IMG/VR virus record: IMGVR_UViG_3300009156_000033
Coordinates: 1 to 56,658 of that record
Direction: 5' to 3' (one strand)
Source: a virus
Length of the DNA stretch: 56,658 bases
A program made the translations under genes and the position numbers. Below are positions 25,287 through 33,286 of the stretch, piece by piece. The first letter of the stretch is position 1. The number at the start of each line of letters is the position of its first letter. The notes below the pieces were generated by a model. The model did no database searches, was not told where the DNA came from, and worked only from the letters and a program-made list of their open reading frames with translations.

Positions 25287-26317
25287 CGACACCCTTACTC
25301 GTGGTGCTGCCGGTGCACGGCGGCGACGTGGACAACGCCGAAGCGTTGCTGCGCTGGATTGCGGAACTGGGCAACGTGCAGACGCACTCGCTGCTGGTCG
25401 CGGCGGACAACGCGCTGCCCGTCGATAGGGCGAAGGCGCTGGGGGACATGGGCAGGCCGCACTTCCACAGCGTCACCATCATCAGCGTGCCGACGGGCGC
25501 GAAGGGGTGGCCGCTCGCCGCCAATTTGATGTTCAGAGCGGTGGCGCGGCAGATCATGGCGAGCTTCAAGCTGCCGTTCCTGTGGTGCGAGGCGGACGCC
25601 GTGCCGCTCAAGGCGAGCTGGCTCGATGACATCGCCGAAGCCTATCGGCTGTGTCCGAAGCCGTTCATGGGCGCGTTGCTCGACAACGACGTGGCGCTGG
25701 AGAATTTGCCGAGGCGGTACATGGCAGGGGTCGGCGTCTATCCGCAGGACACGTTCGGCGTGCTGAACGACCTGTGGAAGGACGCGAAGTTCACCGGACC
25801 GAGCAAGCCGGGCATGCACCCGAACGCCGTGACGTCGGGGGTCGGCGCATGGGACATGACCGGGGCGCACATTGTCGTGCCGCGAGCGAAGAACACGCCG
25901 CTCATTTCGCACTTCTGGGGGACGAGCTACTCGGGCGGCGGCGTCCCCATCTATCGTGCGTCGCGCACCGAGGCCGACCCGCCGAACACGGTGTTGCTCG
26001 ACGCGATACCCAAGGACGCGGTGCTGCGGCACCGGATCAAGGACGTGGCCGGGTTCGTGGATATGTGGCGCGTGCGCCTGGAGGCGGCGAAGCCGGAGCT
26101 GGCGACGCCGGGCGGCGTGGTGCCGCTCGCGGGGCACCTGCCCGAGACGCAACCTGGCCCTGCCAATGCGAACTGGCGCGGCGGAAGCAGCCCGGAAGCG
26201 GACAAGGAACGGCGTCGCGCAAAGGCGGAGGAATCCAAGGCGTACCTCGCCGAGTCCAGGCGCATCGCGGCGGAGCGACGCTCCGGCGCAAAGCAGGCTG
26301 AACCTGCCAGCGTATGA
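25283..26317 (+). CDS. GT-A-like glycosyltransferase
   Basis: A 344-residue protein whose ATG overlaps the previous stop. The N-terminus MTTPLLVVLPVHGGDVDNAE is a Rossmann-type first strand of GT-A enzymes. PFLWCEADAVPLKASWLDDI holds a DxD-like EAD motif after a hydrophobic strand, and AVTSGVGAWDMTGAHI fits an acceptor-side loop. The last 60 residues are a charged helix. It is a third sugar-transferase-like gene in the phage. It could modify virion proteins, DNA or host glycans; no donor can be assigned. Confidence 0.55.
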   Translation: MTTPLLVVLPVHGGDVDNAEALLRWIAELGNVQTHSLLVAADNALPVDRAKALGDMGRPHFHSVTIISVPTGAKGWPLAANLMFRAVARQIMASFKLPFLWCEADAVPLKASWLDDIAEAYRLCPKPFMGALLDNDVALENLPRRYMAGVGVYPQDTFGVLNDLWKDAKFTGPSKPGMHPNAVTSGVGAWDMTGAHIVVPRAKNTPLISHFWGTSYSGGGVPIYRASRTEADPPNTVLLDAIPKDAVLRHRIKDVAGFVDMWRVRLEAAKPELATPGGVVPLAGHLPETQPGPANANWRGGSSPEADKERRRAKAEESKAYLAESRRIAAERRSGAKQAEPASV

Positions 26318-27024
26318 GCAGGAACGTTAAACGTTCGGCGCACGAGCGAGCGCTTCACCTAGCTAGCTATCATCGGTGCATGGCTGCCATGACGCCGGAG
26401 CAACGAGCTGCGGACAAGGCGAAGAAGTACGCCTACCAACGAGCCTATGTGGAACGCAATCGCGAGATGGTTCGCAAGAAGTACAAGGACAACTATGCAA
26501 GACAACGCGAGCTTAAGAAGGCGAAGGCTGCGGAGGCTCGGCAACGGATGCGAGACAATCCTGAGTTGCGAGCGCGTTACAACGCCGCTGTAAAAGCTCG
26601 CCTCAGTGCCAACGGAGGGGCCAAACGCCGAGCCGCAAGCCTTCAACAACGCCTATGGCGAGCGAAGAACGCAGAGCGCGTGAAGGCGAAGCAAGCAGCA
26701 TACTACAGGAAGCACCGCGAGCGTTACTACGTTGCGGTACGTGCGCGGAAAGCGTTAAAGAAAGCCGCCGCTGTCAACCTGCGGGGGATGCGTGCCTTCG
26801 TCAAAGCTATCAAATCGAAGCCGTTTGCGACTTGCTACTATTGCCAAGCACGAACGCCCACTGCAGACGTTCATTTCGATCACATCGTGGCGTTGTCGAA
26901 AGGCGGGGCACACTCAGTTGAGAACCTATGCGTGTCATGCTCAGCGTGCAACTTAAGCAAGGGCGCAAAGCCACTCGCTGAATGGACCCGCGAAGCCGTC
27001 ACGCAACAGTTGCTACCTCTATGA
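26314..27024 (+). CDS. HNH endonuclease with a long basic N-terminal helix
   Basis: A 236-residue protein; ATGA overlaps on both sides. Residues 20-160 are extremely Lys/Arg/Ala-rich helix (RAADKAKKYAYQRAY). The C-terminal HNH domain reads CYYCQARTPTADVHFDHIVA, LSKGGAHSVENLCVSCSACN and LSKGAKP, the classic CxxC...HxDHIxxLxxGGxxxxxNLxxxCxxCNxxKG pattern. The long basic arm would bind DNA non-specifically. It sits immediately before the portal gene. Confidence 0.9.
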   Translation: MSRNVKRSAHERALHLASYHRCMAAMTPEQRAADKAKKYAYQRAYVERNREMVRKKYKDNYARQRELKKAKAAEARQRMRDNPELRARYNAAVKARLSANGGAKRRAASLQQRLWRAKNAERVKAKQAAYYRKHRERYYVAVRARKALKKAAAVNLRGMRAFVKAIKSKPFATCYYCQARTPTADVHFDHIVALSKGGAHSVENLCVSCSACNLSKGAKPLAEWTREAVTQQLLPL

Positions 27025-29342
27025 GCGCTACGCCCCTGAAGGTCATGGAAATAATCGAGGACCTCAAACTCGCCGACGAACTGCGAGCGCCCAATCGCGC
27101 GCTGATTCTGCGACAGATGAACGGAGAGGCTCCGTTTACCTCCGCACAGATGGCCGAGAACAAAATTGACGTGTCGTTCAATACCAAAACCGGCACCAAC
27201 CTGCTCGCTCAGGCCAATCGCCAGTGGTCCAACGCGTTTCTAAAAACGGCGCACTACTTCCATGTGGACCTCGAAGATGCGCCCGTGGACAGGGCGCTGG
27301 ACTGGGAGCAAATCGTCACGAAGGAAGCAAACCGCCCGTTGAAGCGGAGCCGCGCCTACTATCAACTCGTACGCGAAACCGGAGCGGGCGTCATGCTTAC
27401 CGGCGTCGGCTCAAAGATGTGGGCTCCGTTCGACGATTCGTGGTGCCCGTACTTTGTGCCCATCGAGGATTTGCTCATACCCACGGATACGACGGTGTCG
27501 ATGGACATGAGCCACTTCGCGGTACGTCGAAGCATGAGTTACTGGGAGCTGTACTCGAAGACGTTCGCGAAGAAGGACAACATCGACCCTGGGTGGAACA
27601 AAAAAGTCGTGCGCGACATGCTGGCGTCGATCAAGGACAAAACGCAAAGCGACGTGCACTGGGATTGGCAAAATGCGCCAGAGAAAATGGCAGAGCTGTT
27701 CAAGCAGGACGCAACGTACTGGCAGTCGGACGCCGTGCCCAAGATTCGCTTGTGGGATTTTTATTCGCAGGACAACACCAGCGGCAAGTGGAACATGCAA
27801 ATCGTGCCTGACTCGAATTGGACGGCGACGTACGGGACGACGAGTGAGCCGGTCAGCTTCGTTTACGATAGCAAGAAGCCAGTCGCCGACGAGCTATCGA
27901 AGTTGATGCACATCCAGTTCGGCGACGGCAACGTTAAGAGTCCCTTCTTCTATCACAGCGTGCGGTCGCTGGCGTGGCTCCTATTCGACCTGTGCCAGGT
28001 GCAGGACATGACGTTGTGCAGGTTCATCGGGAAGGTGTTCGAGGACATGATGCTGCTCATGCGGGTGCAGGACCCGGCGGACAAGGCGACCGTGGACAAG
28101 GTGCACTTCGGGCTGCGGTACGGGCTGCTGCCCGAGGGCATCGGGTTCGTGACGCGCGAGCAGCGTTACCAGTTCGACCCGGCGCTGACGCAGATGCTCC
28201 TGTCGCAGTTGCGGCAGCACATGGGCGAGAGCGCGTCGAGCTACACGCAGGACATTGATAGCGGGACGGAGAAGGAACGGACGAAGTTCGAGGTGCAGGC
28301 GCTCTTGGCGCAGACGTCGGCGCTGCTCAGTTCGCTGCTCAACAACGCCTACATACAGGCGGAGTTCGAGTATCGCGAGATTGCGCGCCGGCTGTGCGAT
28401 CCCAAGAGCCGCAACAAGGACGCGAAGGCGTTCCGCAAGCGCTGCCTTGAGCAGGGCGTGCCCGAGAAGTGGCTCGACGTCGAGCGCTGGGAGATACACG
28501 CGGAGCAGGTGCTCGGCGGCGGCAGCAAGCAGCTTGAGATTGCGACCAGCGAGAAGCTCATGGGCGCTCGCCAGTTCATGGAGCCGTCGGCGCAGACGCG
28601 GGTGTTGCATAACTACGTGCTGGCGCTGACGGACGACGCGGGCATGGCAACGGCGCTGGCACCCATCAAGCCGACGAAGGTGACGGACACGGTGTTTGAC
28701 GCGGCGCTGGCGTGGGGGACGCTGATGACCGGCGTGCCGATGCCGGTGAAGGAGGGCGACTCGCACCGCGAAGTCGTCGAGACGCTCCTGCGCATGATGG
28801 CGATGAAGGTGCAGCAGATCATGCAGTCGGGCGGGGTCGGCACGCCGCAGGACGTGATCGGACTGATGAACGCGGCGCAGTATGTGTCGCAGCACATCGC
28901 GTTGCTCGCTCAGGACGAGAGCGAGAAGCAGCGGGTGAAGCAGTACGGCGACGTGCTCGGCAAGCTCGGCAACGAGGTCAAGGCGATGGCGCAGCGCCAG
29001 GCCGAAGCAGCGGCGCAACAAAACGGGCATCAGGACCCGGAGACGCAGGCGAAGGTCGCGGCGATCGCCATGACGACGCAGGCCAAGGTGCAGGCGAAGC
29101 AGATGACCGACTCGCAGAAGCTCGCGCACAAGGAGCAAGCGTTCCGGCAGAAGCAACAGCATGAGATGGAGAAGACGCGCGCCGACATGTTCGTGACGGG
29201 CATGGAAGGCGTGACGGAGGCCGGCGCGGAGGCGAGTCGGTCGCGGGCCGAGGTGCGCGCGATCGAGAAGAAGGCCGACGCCGAAGCCGAAGCGGTCAAG
29301 AAGAAGGCCGCGGCAGCGCCGAAGAAGTCGGGCGGCGACTGA
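27021..29342 (+). CDS. Portal protein
   Basis: A 773-residue protein from an ATG that overlaps the HNH stop. Size, a mixed N-terminal region (MSATPLKVMEIIEDLKLADE), a long central core with FFYHSVRSLAWLLFDLCQVQ, a Gln/Ala-rich helical region around 640-740 and a Lys/Ala tail all fit the large dodecameric portals of short-tailed phages. The C-terminal coiled coil would form the barrel inside the head. The call relies on length, architecture and linkage to the terminase; there is no short diagnostic motif. Confidence 0.75.
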   Translation: MSATPLKVMEIIEDLKLADELRAPNRALILRQMNGEAPFTSAQMAENKIDVSFNTKTGTNLLAQANRQWSNAFLKTAHYFHVDLEDAPVDRALDWEQIVTKEANRPLKRSRAYYQLVRETGAGVMLTGVGSKMWAPFDDSWCPYFVPIEDLLIPTDTTVSMDMSHFAVRRSMSYWELYSKTFAKKDNIDPGWNKKVVRDMLASIKDKTQSDVHWDWQNAPEKMAELFKQDATYWQSDAVPKIRLWDFYSQDNTSGKWNMQIVPDSNWTATYGTTSEPVSFVYDSKKPVADELSKLMHIQFGDGNVKSPFFYHSVRSLAWLLFDLCQVQDMTLCRFIGKVFEDMMLLMRVQDPADKATVDKVHFGLRYGLLPEGIGFVTREQRYQFDPALTQMLLSQLRQHMGESASSYTQDIDSGTEKERTKFEVQALLAQTSALLSSLLNNAYIQAEFEYREIARRLCDPKSRNKDAKAFRKRCLEQGVPEKWLDVERWEIHAEQVLGGGSKQLEIATSEKLMGARQFMEPSAQTRVLHNYVLALTDDAGMATALAPIKPTKVTDTVFDAALAWGTLMTGVPMPVKEGDSHREVVETLLRMMAMKVQQIMQSGGVGTPQDVIGLMNAAQYVSQHIALLAQDESEKQRVKQYGDVLGKLGNEVKAMAQRQAEAAAQQNGHQDPETQAKVAAIAMTTQAKVQAKQMTDSQKLAHKEQAFRQKQQHEMEKTRADMFVTGMEGVTEAGAEASRSRAEVRAIEKKADAEAEAVKKKAAAAPKKSGGD

Positions 29343-29402
29343 CAAAGGCGCACCGCTCGCGAATCCACAGCTCGTCGCACGGCCCGCGCCCGCGCTCCGA
29401 GC

Positions 29403-29431
29403 TTGACGGTAAGATTGCGGCGTGCCATTGT
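29403..29431 (+). promoter_or_regulatory. Possible promoter downstream of the portal
   Basis: TTGACG, 17 nt, CATTGT in the 147-base gap after the portal gene. The -10 match is weak. The gap also holds a palindrome, GGAGCG CTTA CGCTCC (29449-29464), before the next gene's GAAAGG site. Confidence 0.3.
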
Positions 29432-29489
29432 CGCGCCCGAACCTGTTTGGAGCGCTTACGCTCCGGCATACAACGACGAAAGGCACCCA

Positions 29490-29759
29490 ATGGCAAAGAA
29501 GCAAGGCGAACTCCCCGGCGTGGAGCGCAAGGTAATCAAGGCGGTCGAGAACGCAGCGGACGACTACGTGGACGTGCGCGACAAGCGAATGACACTGACG
29601 ACGAAGGAAGTTGAGAAGCGAGCGGTGCTCATCGCCGCGATGGAGGAGCACGGCATCACCAGCTACCGTTACGACGACCGCGTCATCACCCTTGAGGCGA
29701 AGGCGAAGGTCAGCGTCAAGAACGCCCACGACGGCGATGGGGAAAATGACAATGAATGA
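29490..29759 (+). CDS. Small phage protein, function unknown (89 aa)
   Basis: It starts MAKKQGELPGVERKVIKAVE with GAAAGG 7 nt upstream. The body (VRDKRMTLTTKEVEKRAVLI then MEEHGITSYRYDDRVITLEA) matches a common arrangement in small phage proteins: a helix with RxxRMxLxxxE, then a short strand pair. They are often encoded beside portal or structural genes. The acidic tail ends DGDGENDNE. Function unknown. Confidence 0.75.
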   Translation: MAKKQGELPGVERKVIKAVENAADDYVDVRDKRMTLTTKEVEKRAVLIAAMEEHGITSYRYDDRVITLEAKAKVSVKNAHDGDGENDNE

Positions 29760-30342
29760 CGCCCACGACCCGCCCGGCGTGCCCACCCACGCCGACCCAT
29801 TCAGCGTCGAGCAAATCGAACTCGTCACCCGCGAGTGGCGTGCCAAGTGTGCCCGCCTCGCTTCGGAACGCGACGCGTTCCGGGACGCCCTCTGCAACAT
29901 TCGCGAGTGCGCCCCGAACCATTGGTCCCTCCCGTTCGAGGACGCCCCTATGCCGCTCACCGAGTACATCGACCTTATGCTCGACGCCGCCTACCCGCCC
30001 GACGCTCGTCGCACCGAACTCGCCAAGCACGCCCGCTCTGGCGTGCTTGGCACGCCGACGCCCAGCGCCGACCAACTCGCCCGCATCGCCGCTGACATCG
30101 AAACCGCCAACCGCGAGTGGCACGCCGCTGCTTCGGAGCGCGAGACGCTCCGGACCGCCGTCCAGCGCCTTCGCGGCGCCCTCTACTCCGTCCGCTCCGC
30201 CGCCGACATGCGCCGTTACGTCGTCATCGACTCCGTCGTCGCCCAGGCCCTCCGCGACACAGCCCACCTCCGCGTCCACACCGACGCCTCGGAGCCCAAC
30301 GCTCCCGTTCGCGGCGCCTCCGCCGAGGAGCCCACGCCATGA
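29752..30342 (+). CDS. Hypothetical helical protein (196 aa)
   Basis: It starts MNDAHDPPGVPTHADPFSVE at an ATG overlapping the previous stop; an ATG six bases earlier in frame is an alternative. It contains two similar segments, LASERDAFRDALCNIRE and AASERETLRTAVQRLRG, each encoded over a palindrome (29864-29882 and 30134-30152), suggesting internal duplication. The end is rich in Ala and Pro (RGASAEEPTP). No family recognised. Confidence 0.6.
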   Translation: MNDAHDPPGVPTHADPFSVEQIELVTREWRAKCARLASERDAFRDALCNIRECAPNHWSLPFEDAPMPLTEYIDLMLDAAYPPDARRTELAKHARSGVLGTPTPSADQLARIAADIETANREWHAAASERETLRTAVQRLRGALYSVRSAADMRRYVVIDSVVAQALRDTAHLRVHTDASEPNAPVRGASAEEPTP

Positions 30343-30833
30343 TCCACATAACCAAGTCCCCAACCGCCGACACACGCACCTGCGACTTCGCCAACACGAC
30401 CAAGGAAACGCTGCTGGAGTCGTCACGCCAGCACATCGGCGACATCGTCAAGGCGCTCGCGTTCTTTCAAAGCTACATAACGCAGGCCGCAGGCGAGCAC
30501 GACTACGACAAGCTCACCGCGATTGACTGGTTCCACGCCGACTTCATCACTGGGTTCAAGCAGACGGGGTGGTACGACAACCATCGCCGAATCCACCGGC
30601 ACCACATTGACAAGCCTGATGGCGTGCCGAAGGACGTGAACTTGCTCGACGTGTTGGAGCACATTGCGGACTGCGTCATGGCAGGCATGGGTCGGAGCGG
30701 AAGCGTTTACGAACTCAAGTTGCCGGACGAACTCCTCCAGCGAGCGTTTCGCAACACTGTCGAGTTGCTCAAATCTCAAGTCGTCGTCGCCGATACGCTT
30801 CGCGGCGCCTCCGCCCACGACCCCGCTCCTTGA
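30339..30833 (+). CDS. DUF5662-like protein
   Basis: A 164-residue protein. IDKPDGVPKDVNLLDVLEHI followed by ADCVMAGMGRSG, VYELKLPDELLQ and RAFRNTVELL matches the conserved core of the DUF5662 phage family as I recall it, with an N-terminal helical part carrying YDKLTAIDWFHADFITGF. Its biochemical role is unknown. It is the last gene of the terminase/portal unit and ends 118 bases before a candidate terminator. The tail RGASAHDPAP echoes the end of the upstream gene. Confidence 0.7.
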   Translation: MIHITKSPTADTRTCDFANTTKETLLESSRQHIGDIVKALAFFQSYITQAAGEHDYDKLTAIDWFHADFITGFKQTGWYDNHRRIHRHHIDKPDGVPKDVNLLDVLEHIADCVMAGMGRSGSVYELKLPDELLQRAFRNTVELLKSQVVVADTLRGASAHDPAP

Positions 30834-30950
30834 CTCGCACCGGAGCGCCCCCCTAACCCCGTCCCAGCGCAGAACCGCCGTCTATTACGAGAGGCTCCTG
30901 ACGGGCAGGCGGCGGCGTGGGGGGTGACGGTGCGGTGACGGTCGGCGAGC

Positions 30951-30975
30951 AAAAAAGAATCCGGAATCCTTTTTT
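30951..30975. terminator. Candidate bidirectional terminator between convergent units
   Basis: AAAAAAG ... CTTTTTT flanks a near-palindromic GAATCCGGAATCC core, so either strand shows a weak hairpin followed by six T. It lies between the plus unit ending at 30833 and the minus unit ending at 31123. Confidence 0.4.
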
Positions 30976-31077
30976 CGCGGTCGTGGCAGGAGGGCGCGAC
31001 GGGCGGCGCGACGGCGGCCCTAGTCGTAGGCCAGGTCGTAGGCGCGACGGGTCGGACCGCGACGCAGACAGCAAAGA

Positions 31078-31103
31078 GCCCGGCGAGCGTGAGCTGGCCG
31101 GGC
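31078..31103 (-). terminator. Terminator of the tiny-gene minus operon
   Basis: A perfect 7-bp stem GCCCGGC/GCCGGGC with a 12-base loop, followed on the minus strand by TCTTTG. It starts 20 bases after the stop of the last gene of the operon. Confidence 0.5.
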
Positions 31104-31122
31104 GTGTTAGGTAGTAGGTGCG

Positions 31123-31359
31123 CTAGTCGCGGGGCGGATCACAGAGCGCGTCGTTGAGCGCGTCGCGTACTTGGCGAGTAGTTTGCGCGATAGCGTCGGA
31201 CGACCAATTAGGCCACCCGCTTAAGGTACGCTCCGCTCGATACAACGCAGCGCGTAGCTTGTCGCGCTCGGCGCGCAGGGCGTCGCGCTCGGCGATCAAG
31301 CGATTGCACTCTGCGTAAAGCGCCGTTGCTGGCGTGTGCTTCGCGTCAGTCGGTTTCAT
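31123..31359 (-). CDS. Small coiled-coil protein (78 aa)
   Basis: The start MKPTDAKHTPATALYAECNR at 31359 has GGAGG about 7 nt upstream and overlaps the previous stop (ATGA). The middle is a heptad helix (LIAERDALRAERDKLRAALY). It is the last gene of the minus-strand run of tiny genes. Its partner and function are unknown. Confidence 0.65.
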   Translation of the reverse strand: MKPTDAKHTPATALYAECNRLIAERDALRAERDKLRAALYRAERTLSGWPNWSSDAIAQTTRQVRDALNDALCDPPRD

Positions 31360-31568
31360 CGGGCACCTCCGTTGTAGTCGCGCCAGCATCCCACCGAGCA
31401 GAACGGTTTCGCGTCAACGTAGCGCCGTCGCTGAACCGAGTCGCCTTCCCAGTAGTAGCGAAACTTCGCGGTCTGCCCGCACCAAGCGCACTCGCATTTG
31501 TCCGTGACGCGCTCGCGCATGAGTGATGCGCGGCCAAACGGATCGCGGTTGATTGACACAGCGTTCAC
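31356..31568 (-). CDS. Small zinc-finger-like protein (70 aa)
   Basis: A GTG start overlaps the upstream stop (GTGA), with GGAGG upstream. CECAWCGQTAKFRYYWEG followed by KPFCSVGCWRDYN gives two Cys pairs, spaced like a treble-clef or FCS-type zinc finger. It may bind nucleic acid or protein; target unknown. Confidence 0.65.
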   Translation of the reverse strand: MNAVSINRDPFGRASLMRERVTDKCECAWCGQTAKFRYYWEGDSVQRRRYVDAKPFCSVGCWRDYNGGAR

Positions 31569-31849
31569 TTCGCACCTCCGCCGTTGACGGTTGCGGTTGC
31601 GGTCGGCACGCGGATGAACAGCGTGCGCTCGTAGCTTTGTTCACGCCGAAACGGATCGGACAAGTCGCCCTCGTCACTGTGAACAAGCACGCGATTGTCA
31701 CCGCGATACCGGCAGAACAGCGGATTGAAATTGCCGATTTGTTCGCCGCGCAACGTGCGCTTGATAGTTTCGCGTACTGTATAGGGCGCACTACTGTCAA
31801 ACAGCGAATGCCCTGCCGCGACTTCGCGGACTTCGATTGTGTATTTCAT
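31565..31849 (-). CDS. Hypothetical protein (94 aa)
   Basis: It starts MKYTIEVREVAAGHSLFDSS, reads as a small alpha/beta domain, and ends in a Thr/Ala/Gly tail whose last codons contain the GGAGG used by the next gene. It is coupled by ATGA to the upstream gene. No family recognised. Confidence 0.65.
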   Translation of the reverse strand: MKYTIEVREVAAGHSLFDSSAPYTVRETIKRTLRGEQIGNFNPLFCRYRGDNRVLVHSDEGDLSDPFRREQSYERTLFIRVPTATATVNGGGAK

Positions 31850-32103
31850 ACGCGCGTGTCGTTAGGGGTTGCGGTTGCGCTCGGCGCTGCGAGATGCGGG
31901 CAGAGTATCGCGCCTACGCTCGGCTCAGGGTGCGACCCGCGAAACAAGTTTGCCCGCACTCGCGTTTCGTTCCCACACACAGCGCACTTGTACACATATA
32001 CAGTACGGTACGGCGATTGAGAGTCGCGGACACGTTCGCTTCGTAGCGGGCGTCGTAGGTCAATAGTAGCACCGCACAGTTGCGGCGCGTTGTTAGTGTT
32101 CAT
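31846..32103 (-). CDS. Zinc-ribbon-like small protein (85 aa)
   Basis: The ATG at 32103 has GGAGG 5 nt upstream. After MNTNNAPQLCGATIDLRRPL comes YKCAVCGNETRVRANLF and then ILCPHL, giving a Cys4-like site. A promoter at 32252-32224 lies about 114 nt upstream; the frame is also open upstream to GTG codons at 32223 and 32217, so a longer leaderless form is possible. Confidence 0.6.
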   Translation of the reverse strand: MNTNNAPQLCGATIDLRRPLRSERVRDSQSPYRTVYVYKCAVCGNETRVRANLFRGSHPEPSVGAILCPHLAAPSATATPNDTRV

Positions 32104-32223
32104 ACTGTCCTCCGAACGGCGCAACGCATCGCGCTGAACACGACTCGCTGTGATGCGAGCCGACACGATGCGCGCGCCGAAATGTTTGTCGTGAGTTGCG
32201 TGAGTGTTCAGGTTCACGCGCAC

Positions 32224-32252
32224 AATCTAGCACACGTCGAGCGTAGCGTCAA
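32224..32252 (-). promoter_or_regulatory. Internal minus-strand promoter in the tiny-gene operon
   Basis: Minus strand TTGACG (32252-32247), 17 nt, TAGATT (32229-32224). The -35 overlaps the stop codon of the upstream gene. It lies in the only large gap of this operon. Confidence 0.5.
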
Positions 32253-32566
32253 GCGCCGTTCGTTGGCGCTATCGGGCTCGCCGCACTCGCCTTACTTCGC
32301 CGCGTCGCGTTCCTCGCCTCTACTGGCTTCGGCTTCCCTTGTCCGCGTATCGCCATGCCTATCTCTTGGAGGTCCGCCCAAGCACGCATGAGTGCGGCTT
32401 GAACGTGAACCGGCGTTTCCTTGTCAGTGGCGGCGGCGTAAGCGCGATCCTGAAGGTCAAGGGTCTGAGTTAGGCGAGAAAGGCGGTGTTTACCGGCGCG
32501 AGGGCCGTTGGGCTTATCGCTCCGATAGCGGGCGGGAGAGGCTACGCACTCGGCAGTTGCGCTCAT
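32249..32566 (-). CDS. Hypothetical basic helical protein (105 aa)
   Basis: It starts MSATAECVASPARYRSDKPN; the middle (LTQTLDLQDRAYAAATDKET, then QAALMRAWADLQEIGMAIRG) is helical and the C-terminus is Arg/Lys/Ala-rich. It sits between the two small membrane genes and the internal promoter. No family recognised. Confidence 0.6.
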   Translation of the reverse strand: MSATAECVASPARYRSDKPNGPRAGKHRLSRLTQTLDLQDRAYAAATDKETPVHVQAALMRAWADLQEIGMAIRGQGKPKPVEARNATRRSKASAASPIAPTNGA

Positions 32567-32599
32567 GGGCGAGACGGTAAGCCAGTGGCGCGAGGGGCG

Positions 32600-32770
32600 T
32601 CAAGGGCGCTTGCTGGGCCGGCGTTGTTTGGCGGCGAGGACGGCCCAGCGCAAGGGGGCAGTGAGGACGGCGAGGAGGGCACCCAAGAGCCACAAGGCGA
32701 GGAGGAAGGCGGCGAACAGGGCGAACAGGCAGGCGACGGCGCCGATGATGAGGAGGGCGAGGTGGAACAT
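32600..32770 (-). CDS. Tiny membrane protein (56 aa)
   Basis: From the ATG at 32770: MFHLALLIIGAVACLFALFA, then a second hydrophobic stretch to about residue 40 and a basic end (KQRRPSKRP). One long or two short membrane spans with a positively charged C-terminus, the pattern of small phage inner-membrane proteins. It starts 12 bases after the stop of the other small membrane gene. Possibly holin-like or a host-takeover factor. Confidence 0.55.
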   Translation of the reverse strand: MFHLALLIIGAVACLFALFAAFLLALWLLGALLAVLTAPLRWAVLAAKQRRPSKRP

Positions 32771-32782
32771 GGCGCGGCGTGT

Positions 32783-32926
32783 TCAGCCAGGCAGACCGAG
32801 CCAAAGCCAGATGTAGATGGGGACGATGGACAGGACGAGGCCGCCGACGATGTAGAGGAGGCCGAAGCCGATGACGTAGGCGAAGGCGCCGACGAAGGCG
32901 CGGGCGGTGTAGGAGATGGGTTTCAT
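32783..32926 (-). CDS. Tiny membrane protein (47 aa)
   Basis: MKPISYTARAFVGAFAYVIG followed by FGLLYIVGGLVLSIVPIYIW makes up nearly the whole protein: two hydrophobic segments after a short basic N-terminus. The ATG (32926) overlaps the stop of the upstream gene (ATGA). Function unknown; it could act with the neighbouring 56-residue membrane protein. Confidence 0.55.
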   Translation of the reverse strand: MKPISYTARAFVGAFAYVIGFGLLYIVGGLVLSIVPIYIWLWLGLPG

Positions 32927-33255
32927 GGCGATGGGTTGGTAGCGCGGGCGATGGCGGCGCGGGCGGCGTTGTAAGCGGCCTGCTGGTGATCTGTGCGTCC
33001 TTTGCCCTTGTCGGGGAAGCCGGCAGGCGTGACGCAGTGCCGCAGCACTGCAACCAAGGCGGCGAGCAAGTCAGGGGCAGCGGCGCAGAGGCGGGCGTTA
33101 GCATCGCGTTCGCAGGGGCTTGTACGATGTTCGTTGCGGTCCATGAGGGCGATGCGGACCGCGGTCTCGTCGTTGAGGGCGTCGAGCGATGCACCTTGGT
33201 AAACGGAGCCGTAGGCGAACACCCAAGGGCCCGGCGTTGGTTGGATGTCGTTCAC
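32923..33255 (-). CDS. Conserved-type small phage protein (110 aa)
   Basis: A GTG start overlaps the upstream stop (GTGA). It opens MNDIQPTPGPWVFAYGSVYQ and carries CERDANARLCAAAPDLLAAL, the NARLiAaAPeLLeAL signature shared by many small proteins of unknown function in phages and prophages. A helical C-terminus follows. The reading frame is supported by a strong GGGGG site embedded in the previous gene. Confidence 0.75.
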   Translation of the reverse strand: MNDIQPTPGPWVFAYGSVYQGASLDALNDETAVRIALMDRNEHRTSPCERDANARLCAAAPDLLAALVAVLRHCVTPAGFPDKGKGRTDHQQAAYNAARAAIARATNPSP

Positions 33256-33286
33256 AGCGCCCCCTTTCGGCGTGTGGAGCACGCCG
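33252..33286 (-). repeat. Hairpin-RBS-GTGA cassette, copy 1
   Basis: Minus strand: stem CGGCGTG/CACGCCG (5-base loop), then AAAGGGGGCGCTGTGAA, which contains the last codons of one gene, the ribosome site and the GTG of the next. Copy 2 is at 33488-33524. Confidence 0.6.

Noticed and set aside
27981-29969. 662-codon minus-strand frame antisense to the portal
   Set aside because: Composition of a shadow and no family features; the portal frame is coherent.
29756-30526. 256-codon plus frame rich in Pro, Ser, Thr overlapping two small genes
   Set aside because: Low-complexity shadow; the frames at 29752 and 30339 give family-like sequence and ATGA coupling.
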